A stretch of DNA of 64,000 bases from contig JBAOKB010000037.1 in the NCBI GenBank assembly GCA_037044905.1, positions 744,001 to 808,000 of the forward strand. Reading direction: 5' to 3'. Shown one piece after another: positions 20,872 to 31,741 of the stretch (positions are counted from its first letter, which is position 1; the number at the start of each line of letters is the position of its first letter). The position numbers and the translations under genes are program-made. Source of the stretch: Hortaea werneckii (Eukaryota > Ascomycota > Dothideomycetes > Mycosphaerellales > Teratosphaeriaceae). The notes under the pieces were generated by a model. That model was not told the origin of the DNA, did no database searches, and was given only the letters and a program-made list of their open reading frames with translations.

Positions 20872-22781
20872 TGTACGTAATCAACGCTTAATGAGAGAGA
20901 ATGCTTTTGAAGGATGCAAGTGAAGATCTGACTGGATTTTGTGCTTTGAGTAAATCCTACACAGATGCAAGAATGCTGAACTGAAATGTCATTGATCTTG
21001 CCATCGAACGTGATGTCACCAAGGCCGGTTATCCGGGTTCTGGATTTACGATGTTTCCTAATTCCGCCTTTTGCTCTCCCCAGTTCATCACATATCAGAG
21101 CGAAGCGTTACAAGCTGTGGCCCAGACATAGTAGGCTTGAACTAGTGTGCGTCAAGCTTCCTATAACTCATGGCATTTTAAATCCCAAAAGGTCATCATT
21201 GGCAGGTGGATGATATTTTGTAGAGAGACGAGTCTGGTGAGAGACGAGACCGAGGTCGGCAACATCATCTGCCGACTTAAAATTCCCCGCGCCACTGGCA
21301 TCCTTGGTGGGTCGAACGGCGGGCACAGTCGTCTTATGGTTATGTGAAGATACACTGTCTGCACCACAATGGGAAAACCCATCCGCATCATGGCTTGCTG
21401 TGTCCCGAGGATAGCGGTAGCGACTATTGAAGGCGGATACAATACTTACCACGCGCATCTTGCATATCTCCCTTGAAATCTCGGGTCAAACGCATAGACA
21501 GACTTGGTGATTTGTTGCGAGGAAGCCGTCAGCCAACAATGCAGCTGCGAGTCTATTCCACCTGAACCGGAGAAAAAGATGCTCTATGCAATGGAGCCCT
21601 GCTATGACCTCTACAGGATCTAACGATACTGGAAGTGTCTAGGAAATAGGCAAAAGCAGTACTTCTGGTCATTATGATGGCACATTTCGATTTCCATCTT
21701 TGTGAAGAAACTCTCAGTGGTGCTCGCGGTAATTAGACTGCCCCTGGTACTTCTCTCGGGGTCTCTGGTTCTGAATAGATGGACTAGCGACTGGACGTGC
21801 AGCTCTGACAATAGAACAAATCTATCCAGATCCGGTGATTTAGCCGCCATTACATGTCAGCCATGCCGCAGCGAATCCGGCTAGCTGCATAACGTGAGCG
21901 GCACAATCTCGAAGCGCCTTCCTTGCCGCCAAGTTGTTGGTAGTGCTAGCCATATGACTAGGACACGATACGGATCACTCATTGCAGATAATCAGACAAA
22001 GATAGGATGGCGGACACGATGATGTCTTGGGACGTTCGATGCCAAGTGCACTTACACTCCCAGGGCGGTACGAAAAGCATTGCATCTGGACCTTTAGCAA
22101 GATCCCGCGGAGTCTTCTCAATCCCCCGCCACGACAAGGTTGACAATACCAACTTCGACCCATGTCGAACATGCTTTCCATGCATTCTACTGCAGCAGTC
22201 AATGTGGTAAAGCTCTGGATTTTGCTGTCAATGCTCTGCGTTCATGCACGCGGCTCTTCTGGGATCACGGAAATTCTGATTATGCTCCTCGCTCTTGGTT
22301 CTTACGATAGCCAACATTTGCCAGAATCTCACACGAGCTTCAAGGATGACATGAAGTTTTTGGATCCTTTTATCCGGGTGAATCCTGCCAATTCGGAACC
22401 AGAGCATCGTATGACACGGCATTGTTGTATAGTCGATGTTGGCGATTTTGAAGTGGCACAACACTCGCGTGCATCATGCATCGAGCATCGTGCATGGCTT
22501 GGCTTGATCATCTGTCGTGCCACTTGCGGGCGGCTCTGGTCAGGATTAGAATGGTCCGGGTCTGGCGTGGTCTGAGCTATGCCTGCCGCATTTATCTCAT
22601 GTTGGAATTCGATCCACCAGCGTGCGGCATGGCAGGCTCGAGTGAGGTTGAGGTATATATGATGGATGCCTGTCTTCTTTCTACCAAAGCTACACAGCAT
22701 ATCAATTCCAATCCCCGAGTCGCTTTCGCTTTCAAAACACTACTCAAGTATCCTCGGAACTTAAGTTCTGGTCCAATCACC
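20872..22781. other. Intergenic, 1.9 kb
   Basis: Divergent upstream region of the dehydrogenase (minus) and the DUF3455 gene (plus). No coding region, repeat or RNA gene was recognised apart from the TATA element listed separately. Confidence 0.5.
22654..22660 (+). promoter_or_regulatory. TATA box candidate of the DUF3455 gene
   Basis: TATATAT starts 128 bases before the ATG at 22782. The position is plausible for a fungal TATA box with a short 5' UTR. Confidence 0.4.
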
Positions 22782-23438
22782 ATGGGTGCTATATTATACT
22801 CCATGCTCTCCCTTGCCGGCCTCCTCCAAATCGTCCACGCCCTGCCATACCAGACTAGCACACAACAGCTCCAGTCCAAACAACCTCTTCTTGACGGACT
22901 GCCATCGAACACCAACATCACTCTCCGGTACGTTGCATTAGGTGTTGGCGTACAAAACTACACCTGCAACGGCACATCTTACGTGCAGACCCAATCCAGC
23001 GATGGAGCTCTCGCAACACTTTACGACGCCACTGCCTACCTCGCCTCCAATCCGTCGGCAATCGGATCACTTTCAATAGAGCGACTGGAAGCATACGAAG
23101 AAAGCCATCACTGCGAAGAATCGTCGAATCGAGAGCCTCAGCTACCGACTCTGGGAGAGCATTTCTTCACATCAGACATGGTTCCGACATTTGATCTTTT
23201 TGAAGCCGAGCCGCCGCGGAAGCTATCAGCAGCCAAGATCCAGGCGGTTGAGGCGCCTGTCTCCGATGCTGTGTCCTGGTTATATCTAGTCGACTGCGAG
23301 GATGGTACTTCGGATGGGCTAGAGGCGGCGTACAGGGTTGAAACGGCGAAAGGTGTTGCGCCATCATCTTGCACTAGTGAAGAGTCCGGCTCACAAGTTG
23401 CAATTGCATATGCGGCGCAGTACTGGTTTTATGAATAG
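22782..23438 (+). CDS. Secreted DUF3455-family protein
   Basis: This is a 218-residue intronless protein. I chose the ATG at 22782 (context CACCATGG) over an in-frame upstream ATG because it places a signal peptide at the very N-terminus (MGAILYSMLSLAGLLQIVHA, cut before LPYQ). The mature part has the DUF3455 hallmarks: LRYVALGVGVQNYTCNGTSY, GALATLYDATAYL, GEHFFTSDMVPTFDL, an AAYRVETAKGVAPSSC motif and the final AYAAQYWFYE. This family occurs in fungi and bacteria; fungal members are often annotated as malate-dehydrogenase-like or hypothetical secreted proteins. No enzymatic function is established. Extracellular location follows from the signal peptide. Potential N-glycosylation sites include NIT and NYT. 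Confidence 0.85.
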   Translation: MGAILYSMLSLAGLLQIVHALPYQTSTQQLQSKQPLLDGLPSNTNITLRYVALGVGVQNYTCNGTSYVQTQSSDGALATLYDATAYLASNPSAIGSLSIERLEAYEESHHCEESSNREPQLPTLGEHFFTSDMVPTFDLFEAEPPRKLSAAKIQAVEAPVSDAVSWLYLVDCEDGTSDGLEAAYRVETAKGVAPSSCTSEESGSQVAIAYAAQYWFYE

Positions 23439-23706
23439 ATTGTATAGGTGTTTGATGTTTTCGGTGTTGTACATAAATCCACTCAGGGAGAATTTGTCTC
23501 TTCAAAAGCATTATACAAGGTCGCAGACTTTGATTCGGATCTCAGCCAAAATTGCTTGTGCTCAGCAAGTTTCACATGATGATAGTTCATGTCAGACGCT
23601 GTGACAGATTGCATATCAATTACACGCTCATGCGATGGGGCCGTGATTCAGAACGAGACTTGTGCCCAACAATCCAGTCTCCCAACCCGGAAAGTCCTTC
23701 AATCAT

Positions 23707-25686
23707 CTACATCGAGCGCGACTTCTTCGGGTCCTTCGGATTCCCCTTGTCCTTCCCTTGATGGACAGAATCGATGCTGCGCTTCTGGGGCGAAAGTGAG
23801 AATTTGATGCGATTCAGACGTGGATCCCGACTCTCGAGCCTGCTGTTTCTTCCGGCGTTGTCGTGTTGAGCATTGTCCAGGACGGATGCAGCTGGCGAGA
23901 CTTTGATATCTCCTTCCTCAGTGGCATCTGAGGGCTTGTGAGGAGTAGCTGCAACTTTGTTCCCAAGCGGAGATGTCAGAGAAGAGGAAATCTTGCTCGA
24001 TGGAATCAGTTTGGAAGGTGAAGTTTGCTCGAGTGAGTCCATCGGCACGTCTTTGCAGTAAGCCTGGCTGGACCCGCCGCAAGCAGCAACAGGTTGGAAC
24101 GGTGAAGGCGTAGCGGTAGCTCTGATATAATCGTCACGAGCTGCATGCTGTTGCCGTATGAATTCTCTTGCTGCGCTCATCTCCTCTTCCTTGCGCTTGA
24201 GATCTGACCTCAGCTCGTCGATCTGCTCATCCAAATACTTCACTCGGCTCTCGAAGGCATCGGCGAGATTCTGCTTCGCACGTAAATCATCCTTACTCTT
24301 CTTCTGCAGATCGTGCAACTCTTCGTTCTCGAGTTTGTATTCGCTCAATTGATCTTGGAGTTGCTTGACCGTCTTTGACTGCTCCGAAAGCTTAGATGTG
24401 AATGCTGTGTTGTCTTCGCCAAGCTTCTTGGACTCTCTTTTCAACTTGTCAAAGTTGTGGCACATTTTCTTGAGAGTACGCTTCTTCTCAAACAGTTCTC
24501 GATCTAACCTGCCTCTTTCGTCCTCAATTCTGGATGCTTTGGCCTGGGCTTGTTGGAGCTCAGATTCTGTCGAGATGAGTCGCTCCTCGTTTGATCGCAT
24601 TTGGTCTTTCAATTGAGACTTATCAGCCCTCATGTCCTTGACCTCAAGCTGCAATCTGTCCTGTTTGGATTGGAGAGAAGACAGACGAGAGTCAAGAGAC
24701 CTGTTCTTGCCTTCAAGCTCTACACAACGCTTGTTAGCGCTGGTAACATCGGTCTGTAATTGTGCTTTCTCGTAGTTGGAAGCTTCCAGCTTGTTCTTGA
24801 GCCCTTGATTTGCGTGTAACATACTGTCAATAGCGCGCCTGATCGCAATGAGCTTCAGCTCCAGACTGGCGTTCGAGCAACGTTCGTCTTTCAGTCTCAT
24901 CCCACCCTGCGTCTTCTCCTCCAGGAACGGCAGCAAGCTGTCGAAAAGACTTGCTACTTCTTTACGAACCATCTCAAGAGTTGCACAACCTTCCTGAAGT
25001 TGCTCGGCTCCAGCGGCCGCATCAGTGCGAAGAGCTTGATTGCACTGCTTCTCCCCGTCGAGTTCTTCCCTGAGAGCGACCACATCCTGATCGAGCTTTT
25101 CGTAATCTTTCGCGAAGGTGTCGCGACTGCTCTGAAGCTCAGTATGCTCATCTTTCAGCTCTTCAAGCTCACTACGAAGATCGAACAATGCCAACTCCCG
25201 CCTGGCCGCTTCATCCTCCAAACTTTTGATCTTTGTCCGAAAAGCATCCTCTTGTTGGCTATAGGATTCTTTGAGGGTTTTGGCGTTCTCGTCGGCATCC
25301 GCAAGTTGCTCCTTCAACGCTTTGTTTTGCTCACGCAAGTGCTGCGTTCCCGATGGCTGAGATTCAAGCCTTTTCAACAAATCCTCTTTGTCCCTTGACA
25401 GGTCCTTGGCAAGCTGGTCGTACTCCTTGAGTTGCTCGCTGACAGAGAGGTCATGGGCTCGCCATTTCGCTAGGGCATCATCTTTGGATTTGATGTCCAA
25501 CTGCAATCTTCCGTTGATGGTCTTCAAGTCTCTCAACTCATGCTCAAGACTTGAGATTCTCTCAGAGTCTTCCCAAAGAATTTGAGAAAGCTGCCGCAAG
25601 AAAGATCCATGAGGATGTTGTCGTTGGTTTCGGTAGTAAGGCAACCCACCAAGCATGTTCATACTGGAAAGTCCATTGCCCGACAT
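23707..25686 (-). CDS. Long coiled-coil protein, function unknown
   Basis: This is a 659-residue intronless protein; the ATG at 25686 is the first in frame. After a short N-terminal segment (LPYYRNQRQHPHGSFLRQL), residues ~40-510 are almost continuous heptad-patterned coiled coil, rich in Glu, Lys, Leu, Gln and Ser. Residues ~520-659 are Ser/Pro-rich and basic, ending SPQKRSIDSVHQGKDKG and KSRSM, which suggests nuclear or cytoskeletal placement. The final region has a stretch RLESRDPRLNRIKFSLSPQK. No motor, membrane segment or catalytic motif is seen. It could be a structural protein of spindle pole, septum or kinetochore, but nothing here decides it. Its stop lies 268 bases from that of the convergent DUF3455 gene. 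Confidence 0.75.
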   Translation of the reverse strand: MSGNGLSSMNMLGGLPYYRNQRQHPHGSFLRQLSQILWEDSERISSLEHELRDLKTINGRLQLDIKSKDDALAKWRAHDLSVSEQLKEYDQLAKDLSRDKEDLLKRLESQPSGTQHLREQNKALKEQLADADENAKTLKESYSQQEDAFRTKIKSLEDEAARRELALFDLRSELEELKDEHTELQSSRDTFAKDYEKLDQDVVALREELDGEKQCNQALRTDAAAGAEQLQEGCATLEMVRKEVASLFDSLLPFLEEKTQGGMRLKDERCSNASLELKLIAIRRAIDSMLHANQGLKNKLEASNYEKAQLQTDVTSANKRCVELEGKNRSLDSRLSSLQSKQDRLQLEVKDMRADKSQLKDQMRSNEERLISTESELQQAQAKASRIEDERGRLDRELFEKKRTLKKMCHNFDKLKRESKKLGEDNTAFTSKLSEQSKTVKQLQDQLSEYKLENEELHDLQKKSKDDLRAKQNLADAFESRVKYLDEQIDELRSDLKRKEEEMSAAREFIRQQHAARDDYIRATATPSPFQPVAACGGSSQAYCKDVPMDSLEQTSPSKLIPSSKISSSLTSPLGNKVAATPHKPSDATEEGDIKVSPAASVLDNAQHDNAGRNSRLESRDPRLNRIKFSLSPQKRSIDSVHQGKDKGNPKDPKKSRSM

Positions 25687-26857
25687 CGTCACGAGCTCGT
25701 CGTTCTGAACTCAATTTGTGATTAGGTCAGTAGAATTTCAACCACAAAGCAACAGAAGCAGCGTAAGAAAAGACTCATTCCAACAGCAGAGGTGGAAGAG
25801 CGTGAGCTTGCAAACGAATAGACAGATCGATAACGAGATCATCTTCTCTGCTTCCTTGCCGTCGCAAATGCCCGTATCCGAAACCGCAAACGGACAATCC
25901 GATATGTGTAGCTCCAGACGTATATTCAAGAATGGTTTCAGAACGGGGTCAACACTGCTATATTCCTATGGCCAGCATGACTATTAGGACAATCGTGCTC
26001 ATGACTATTGGGACTCCCCAAGTGTAAGTGAGTTGCTTGCTTGGCTGCGAAAAAGAGTTGTTGGTCCGGAGGCAAGGCACAGCCTGCAACTATCCGAAGA
26101 GTGCATTGCAGTCAGACAGGGGTACGAAACTGTCCTGTCTGTGGAAATACCCGAATCAGTGGCTTGTTTGGGGCGGCCGCTACTGGATGGACCAGAGACT
26201 GCCGTATAGACGAACAAAGGCGCTCAGTAGCAGAGCACGTGTCTTCGATGCCTGTATTGGTCAGCATTGCTATTTTGGAGATCCAGAAGTCCCAGGTCCA
26301 AAGATCTCCTGATCTTCTTTCGTTGCTTCAGTAGACCGTTGTGTCTCAAGGCATGCCCATTCCGAATTCGAGTCCAATCAAGCCCAGCCGATCCATAGCA
26401 GTCTTCCGCGTTCACCTTTCGTCCAGAACGACAAATGGCCGATTTGATGGAAGTTGCTTTCCAGCGCTAACAAGTCCAATTGTTTCATTGTCGAGCTGTC
26501 CACAACGTGAACAATGAATGAATCGCATGGGAGATCATTACCCCGCAAATACTACAGCACATCCCTTTGTCGGCCACACAATGGCACAATGTACAAAGAC
26601 TCAAATTAGCACCATCATTTCCTCATAAGACCCGGGCCTGTCTGAATCCGTGGAAACATTTTCTCACTACTATACACAACACAGGTCGCTTCCGCCTTAT
26701 CGCTGTCTTTCCTTATTTCATTTGTGTATTTTCCTTTCGGTATCTGCTGGTCAGAGCCTTTTTCTTACCGCGTCTTCTCTGATCCATCAGTGTCTCAGCG
26801 ACGTGAATCGAATATACGAAAAGAAGAAATAAAAAGAGAATTTTAAAAGAACTTACA
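25687..26857. other. Divergent intergenic region, 1.2 kb
   Basis: It contains the promoters of the coiled-coil gene (minus) and the zinc-knuckle gene (plus). The last ~200 bases are pyrimidine-rich and then A-rich directly before the ATG at 26858, as is common for fungal 5' UTRs. No gene was seen. Confidence 0.5.
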
Positions 26858-28330
26858 ATGCCGTACAAGGGCAAGCGCGGTGGCGGCCATGCAGGCCAGA
26901 GCCGCCACAACAAGGAATCAAGCCAGGCGCAGACTCAGAACCAGAACGTCTCTCAAGGTAATCGTAACCAAAACAGTAATCTTTCTAACATCCAGTGTCG
27001 TAAGTGCAGCCAGTTTGGGCATTACGCAAAAGAATGTCCAAGCAACAACAACAATAACCACCATCAACAGCACGACAACAACAACGGAGCTAGCGGCAAT
27101 GCTCCCTCGATTCGTCAGGAGAAAAAGTGCATCCACCATCCCCATTTGAATAACCACAACACGGAGGAGTGCAAGAAGGCAGGGGCCAAGAAGCGTCGTG
27201 AATCCAACGGGTCGGCACACACCTTTTACACAGGCATACCGGACGGTCCGCTGGATGTGCACATGGAGAGTGCTCCAATCCCTATGCCGTCCACTCGTGT
27301 CTACTACTGCCGTGGCTGCAACAGCACCGATCACCAGGAGCAGCATTGTCCCAATGGTCAGGAGTCCTCATACAAGCTGCTGTACTGCCGCGAAGCATGC
27401 TGGCGCTGTCTTCTGCGCGGCCACACGGGAGATGAATGCCGCAACCCGAGCCAGAAGTCCTGCGATCGATGCCACAAAGCTGGTCACCGCACCGAAGATT
27501 GTAAGAACACCAGTTCCGTCCGCCTCGATCTGCTTAGGACAGGCCAGACAGCGAATCGCTTCCAGTGGCATATTCCCAATGCCAAGGTTGAAGACGACCT
27601 TTTCGGTGAACGGTACAGGTTTGCGCTCAAGCAGACAGAGTTTAACCGTCGCATGGACAACAACCCCCTGACTCGTCAGGAATGGGAAGATGCCCAGAAG
27701 GAGATTGCGATGAAGGAGGCTAGGCTCTGCTGGCCGACCGCGACCGGTACATCGCAAGGGCCGTCCGTGAACCACAGCAGCACTATCGGGACTTCCTACA
27801 CTCCCCAATCAGTATTAACCAAGCGGAAATTCTCCTCAGAAGATCCCAGTACCCCTTCATTCCGTCCACGATCCAACACAGAACACCACGAGTACGCCGA
27901 GTTCCGCGACTGGAAACGACAAAAAGCCATGACGGCCGAAGCGAAAGAGATCCGTGACAAGATCGACTGGGCCTACCGCTCGTATCACAAGACCTGCTAC
28001 AACCAGACGCTGATCTCGGGGGCCCACATCATCCTCGAGAAGCAGCTGCTTTCCGAGCACCGGCTGTGGCAAGTAAAGCGACTGATCCACGACAACGCCG
28101 TCGTGTACCGGGATCCAAAACTGCTTGAAGCCATCTCCGAGAAGCGCGAGGTCCGATGCGATCTGTGTGCGAAGTACGGGTATATTGTTGACGAGCACTT
28201 TAACCCGATCGAGGTTGGACGGGATATCCGGACGTTGCGGGATTGGGTCGAGTGGGGTCCTTTTGTTGTCCTGACTTGCTGCTGCCATAAGGATGGACAT
28301 GGGTACCATTATACTCCATCTTTGGCGTAG
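26858..28330 (+). CDS. Zinc-knuckle (CCHC) nucleic-acid-binding protein
   Basis: This is an intronless 490-residue protein. A Gly/Gln/Asn-rich N-terminus precedes five knuckles. Four are canonical C-x2-C-x4-H-x4-C: residues 47-60 (CRKCSQFGHYAKEC), 151-164 (CRGCNSTDHQEQHC), 181-194 (CWRCLLRGHTGDEC) and 202-215 (CDRCHKAGHRTEDC). The second in order (91-105, CIHHPHLNNHNTEEC) is a C-x2-H-x5-H-x4-C variant. A poly-Asn/His stretch separates the first two. The C-terminal third contains a further possible metal site (CDLC, then LTCCCHKDGHGYHY). Such proteins bind single-stranded RNA or DNA. It resembles stand-alone RNA-binding knuckle proteins more than a retrotransposon Gag: no protease, reverse transcriptase or LTR is nearby. 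The exact role is unknown. Confidence 0.8.
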   Translation: MPYKGKRGGGHAGQSRHNKESSQAQTQNQNVSQGNRNQNSNLSNIQCRKCSQFGHYAKECPSNNNNNHHQQHDNNNGASGNAPSIRQEKKCIHHPHLNNHNTEECKKAGAKKRRESNGSAHTFYTGIPDGPLDVHMESAPIPMPSTRVYYCRGCNSTDHQEQHCPNGQESSYKLLYCREACWRCLLRGHTGDECRNPSQKSCDRCHKAGHRTEDCKNTSSVRLDLLRTGQTANRFQWHIPNAKVEDDLFGERYRFALKQTEFNRRMDNNPLTRQEWEDAQKEIAMKEARLCWPTATGTSQGPSVNHSSTIGTSYTPQSVLTKRKFSSEDPSTPSFRPRSNTEHHEYAEFRDWKRQKAMTAEAKEIRDKIDWAYRSYHKTCYNQTLISGAHIILEKQLLSEHRLWQVKRLIHDNAVVYRDPKLLEAISEKREVRCDLCAKYGYIVDEHFNPIEVGRDIRTLRDWVEWGPFVVLTCCCHKDGHGYHYTPSLA

Positions 28331-29386
28331 AAGCTGGGGTCGTCCAAATAAGGATTGAAAGGTAAGTTGAGGTAAGTTCAGCTGTTTTGCTGCGTTCTAG
28401 CTCTCTTGTTTGCATTCTTTGATGTTCGCAGGGTAATGTATACAATCATATGAGACCTCTGGTAGGTCCAATTTGAAGCTTCAGACTCTTCTTGGTTCTA
28501 GGCATCCCAGAGGTCTAACTGTCGGTTTGGTGAGATCTTGTAAAAGTCAGTCTACTGAGCGACACCCAATGCTTGAATCCATCCTTCGAAAGGAATTCCT
28601 TGGTCAGAGTCATCAGATTCAGGTGCAATCATGGAGTTGTTGCAACCACATCGACCGTACCTATCATCGTTGATTGTGCATGTTCGTGGCCTCTTATCTC
28701 TATCCCAGGCCTCCTTGATAATCTTCTCAGCACAGGCCATCACTGCTGACTTATCAAAGACCTCCTAACTCCGAACTGTCAAAGGCCGACAATCCACTTC
28801 CCACCACATACATACATAGTAGCTACCACCTGAGGTAGAGGTAGCCAAGCTCACTACTCCCAATGACCCAAAATTGAGTTGTCACACGATACAGTCTGTA
28901 CGACGGCCAGCAGGTAGAGCTCCGCACTGCATCGGCAATCACAGCAGACATTCTGACACGACAGATTGTCTCTAAGCGCCGACATGCGTCCTCGGCGTCA
29001 GCTAGGCGCCCTGTTGCAGCGCCATGCGGGGCCAATCACAGCTGCGAGATGTGCAGGTCTTCTGGACGTGGCCTTGCTATTCTGATCAGCTTATGCTACC
29101 GTGTCCACGTACTTGTAGGCTGAGAAGGTAGGTAGGTGGGCCGGTGTTCTTTTTCATTCAATTCATCACCTTCTCCAGTCAAATCCTCTTTCCTGAGAGC
29201 CTCTAACATCGACGAGTTCGAGGTGAATGAAGCAACAGCTCAAGCAACCCGTCTGAGATACACATTACGACTTACTTCACGAGCTTTTGCTCGATTTGGC
29301 AGAGGCCGGGCGATTGAGAGAGATCACATACAGGTGTCCAAAGGCCTCCGACTGGTGAATAATAACATTGAAAACGAGTCGCTTCA
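28331..29386. other. Intergenic, 1.1 kb
   Basis: Between two plus-strand genes; it should hold the promoter of the AIM24-like gene. No other feature was recognised. Confidence 0.5.
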
Positions 29387-30788
29387 ATGGCAGCCACACA
29401 GCAACAGTACTTCCCACGTAAGCTGCACACCAGCTAAGAACCCACTCAAGAGCCCTGGCTGACTACCGAGTAGCACCACCGCCCAGCCAAGGTATTGCTT
29501 ACGGTTCCATGAAACAAATCCAGACGTTGACAGCCTTTAGAGCAGCAGCAACAGCATTATCCTCCTCCCCCAAGCGATGATCAGCAACAAAGCTACTATC
29601 CTCCTCCCATTCAGCAGCCGCAGCAGACATCTGAAAGCCAGCCGACGTACGCACCGCCGCCACAGTTTGCACCTCCCCCATCCGTTTCTCCAATCCAAGA
29701 TGGCAACACAGGCAACAGCGCTCCGACCTTTGCACCTCCTCCACAGTTCTCACCACCTCCTGCCGTCTCCCCACCTCTACCAGATGGCAATACCGGCAAT
29801 GCGGCCTCACAGACCGAGAAGACTCTACCATACTACCCTGGCCCACCAACACCTGAAAATCCTAAAGAGCCTGAGCAAACCTCTACCCCTGAGAGACCAT
29901 ACAACACCTCCCGCCAAAGCATGATGCCCGGCGGCGCACCCCCTCAAGGGCACTTCCAAGGCGCCAGCGCGACGATCGACGACGTCGGCACATTCAACGG
30001 CGGCAGCTACCGCATCTCGCACCGCGACAGCAACACGATCGTGACGATCCAACTAGCCATGGGGTGTCCCCTGATCGTGAAACCGGGGCTCATGATCGCC
30101 ATGTCCCCGACCATGACGCTGAAGGGCAACTTCAAGTTCGGGATCAAGAAGATGCTAATCGGGAACGAGATGAACCACTCGACGTACACGGGACCCGGGG
30201 AGCTGTTGCTAGGACCCCACGGATTAGGCGATGTGACGAATATCCGGCTCAATGGCGGCGCGGAGGAGACGTGGAATGTCGGGCGGGACTCGTTCATGGC
30301 CTGCACGCAGGGCGTGACCAAGGATTATAAGACGCAGAGTCTGAGTAAAGCCATGTTCTCCGGGGAGGGACTGTTCGTGTATAAGATTGGCGGCGTGGGG
30401 ATCTGTTGGATTATGAGTATGGGGGCTATTATCCGGAAAGATGTGAGTTTGATTTTCTTCTTCTTCTTCTCGTCAACCCTCTGTTTTTTCCAGGTTTTTT
30501 TTTTTAGAAAAAAAAAAAAGGAGATCTATCACAATCCGCATGCTGACCACTTCTGTCTCCCTTTTGCAGCTACGAGAAGGGGAGAAATATATTGTCGACA
30601 ACGGACACCTCGTGGCATGGAACTGCAAGTATATCCTCGAGCGTATCGCTTCAGGCGGGATCATCAGCAATTTCAGCGCAGGGGAAGGGCTGGTGTGCAA
30701 GTTTACGGGTCCCGGGACGGTGTTTATTCAGACGCGCAACCCTACGGCGTTTGCGCAGTACATGGCAGCGCATGCGACAGGTGTATAA
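29387..30788 (+). CDS. AIM24-family protein with Gln/Pro-rich N-terminus
   Basis: Three exons: 29387-29417, 29541-30442 and 30570-30788; introns 123 bp (GTAAGC...TTTAG) and 127 bp (GTGAGT...TTGCAG). Product 383 residues. The first ~140 residues are Gln/Pro-rich low complexity, starting MAATQQQYFPQQQQQHYPP, with a near-repeated APPPQFxPPPxVSP. The AIM24 domain follows from about 160 to 380: VKPGLMIAMSPTMTLKGNFK, FGIKKMLIGNEMN, GPGELLLGPHGLGDV, FSGEGLFVYKIGGVG and the last-exon RNPTAFAQYMAAH. Yeast AIM24 is a mitochondrial inner-membrane protein linked to MICOS, but bacterial and fungal relatives of this TIGR00266/AIM24 fold are also cytosolic. No mitochondrial presequence is visible here, so I do not assign the yeast symbol. 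The exon-joining codons restore family sequence. Confidence 0.85.
30495..30519. repeat. T-run/A-run inverted repeat inside an intron
   Basis: Eleven T, then AG, then twelve A form a near-perfect inverted repeat within the 127-bp second intron of the AIM24-family gene. In the transcript it could fold as a U:A hairpin between donor and acceptor. Confidence 0.85.
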
Positions 30789-31741
30789 CTTTCTTTCCCC
30801 AGTGCTTGCTGGGTTGTGGATAGGAGTGTAGGGGAGATGAGGCTATGGGTCCGCTGGACATTCGTAGGATTTTATCTCTTGATCTGGGCCTATGCTCATT
30901 TTTAGCTGTGGCTTGTCTCTCGCTGGCCGACCATTGCTTGCTTCATTCTCTCCCTGTTCTTGGAGTTGTGCATGGCTCAAGACATTCAAGAGCGCACTGG
31001 CACTGTCTACCGATCTTGTGGGGCCCCGGCAATAAGCATGCTCAGGTGGCAGTGCCATTGGCGGTTCCACCATACAGTACTATGTACCTAGGTACTACTG
31101 CAGGTGGCTTATGCAGCGCCCAGATGCCGCGATGCTGTTGGTCCGCCAGTCTAGCTTTCTGGCCCATGCTCAAGCTCCACCGGCCGGTCCTCACTCCGCT
31201 TTGAACTTCTGTCTCTCTCTGTTGTAACCGCTGCGGGCTAACGTGATTATAGATGAGTCTGAACCGGAGCTGGTCAACGGCACTTTCAATTTCATGCGTC
31301 GGTCCACTCAAGGCAGGCCGTCTACGTGTGCCTAGGTATCGTCTCCCCTCATCTCGCATTCAGGCTTGAGAAAGATGGATGGATTGATATTCACTTCTGC
31401 ACTCGGGCCTCCCGGTGACTCAGAAGCGCTAACCAGATTGAGAGACCGCCTGGCTCTCGTTCCGCAGTCAGCCCTCGGTGTCTGTTGCTGGTCAGTAGCT
31501 GAAGGAGCATCTGAACTGTATGTAGGTGGCCGGCCATTCCATTTCCTTCGTCTTCCTTTCTTCCTCCCTCGAGACTCTCCAATCTTTGCCAATTCCGACA
31601 AAAGAAGGACGCCGGCAGCGTGGACGCTCGCGCCGCCAAGATACGTCTTCAGCCTCAAGGCTGTCACGAAATCTGACAATTGACCACGATACTACCACCG
31701 TGTATTCCAACCGGAACAAGAAAGAACCCGTCACCGCACCA
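30789..31741. other. Intergenic, 1.0 kb
   Basis: Promoter and 5' UTR of the half-zinc-cluster gene. The downstream open frame can be extended upstream into this stretch to 31526, but the composition there is not protein-like. No other feature was seen. Confidence 0.5.

Noticed and set aside
26355..26385. ATTCGAGTCC resembling a tRNA B box
   Set aside because: No matching A box, acceptor stem or terminator T run at the right distances.
26858..28330. Retrotransposon Gag as an explanation for the zinc-knuckle gene
   Set aside because: No protease, reverse transcriptase, integrase or terminal repeats nearby, and the gene is intact.
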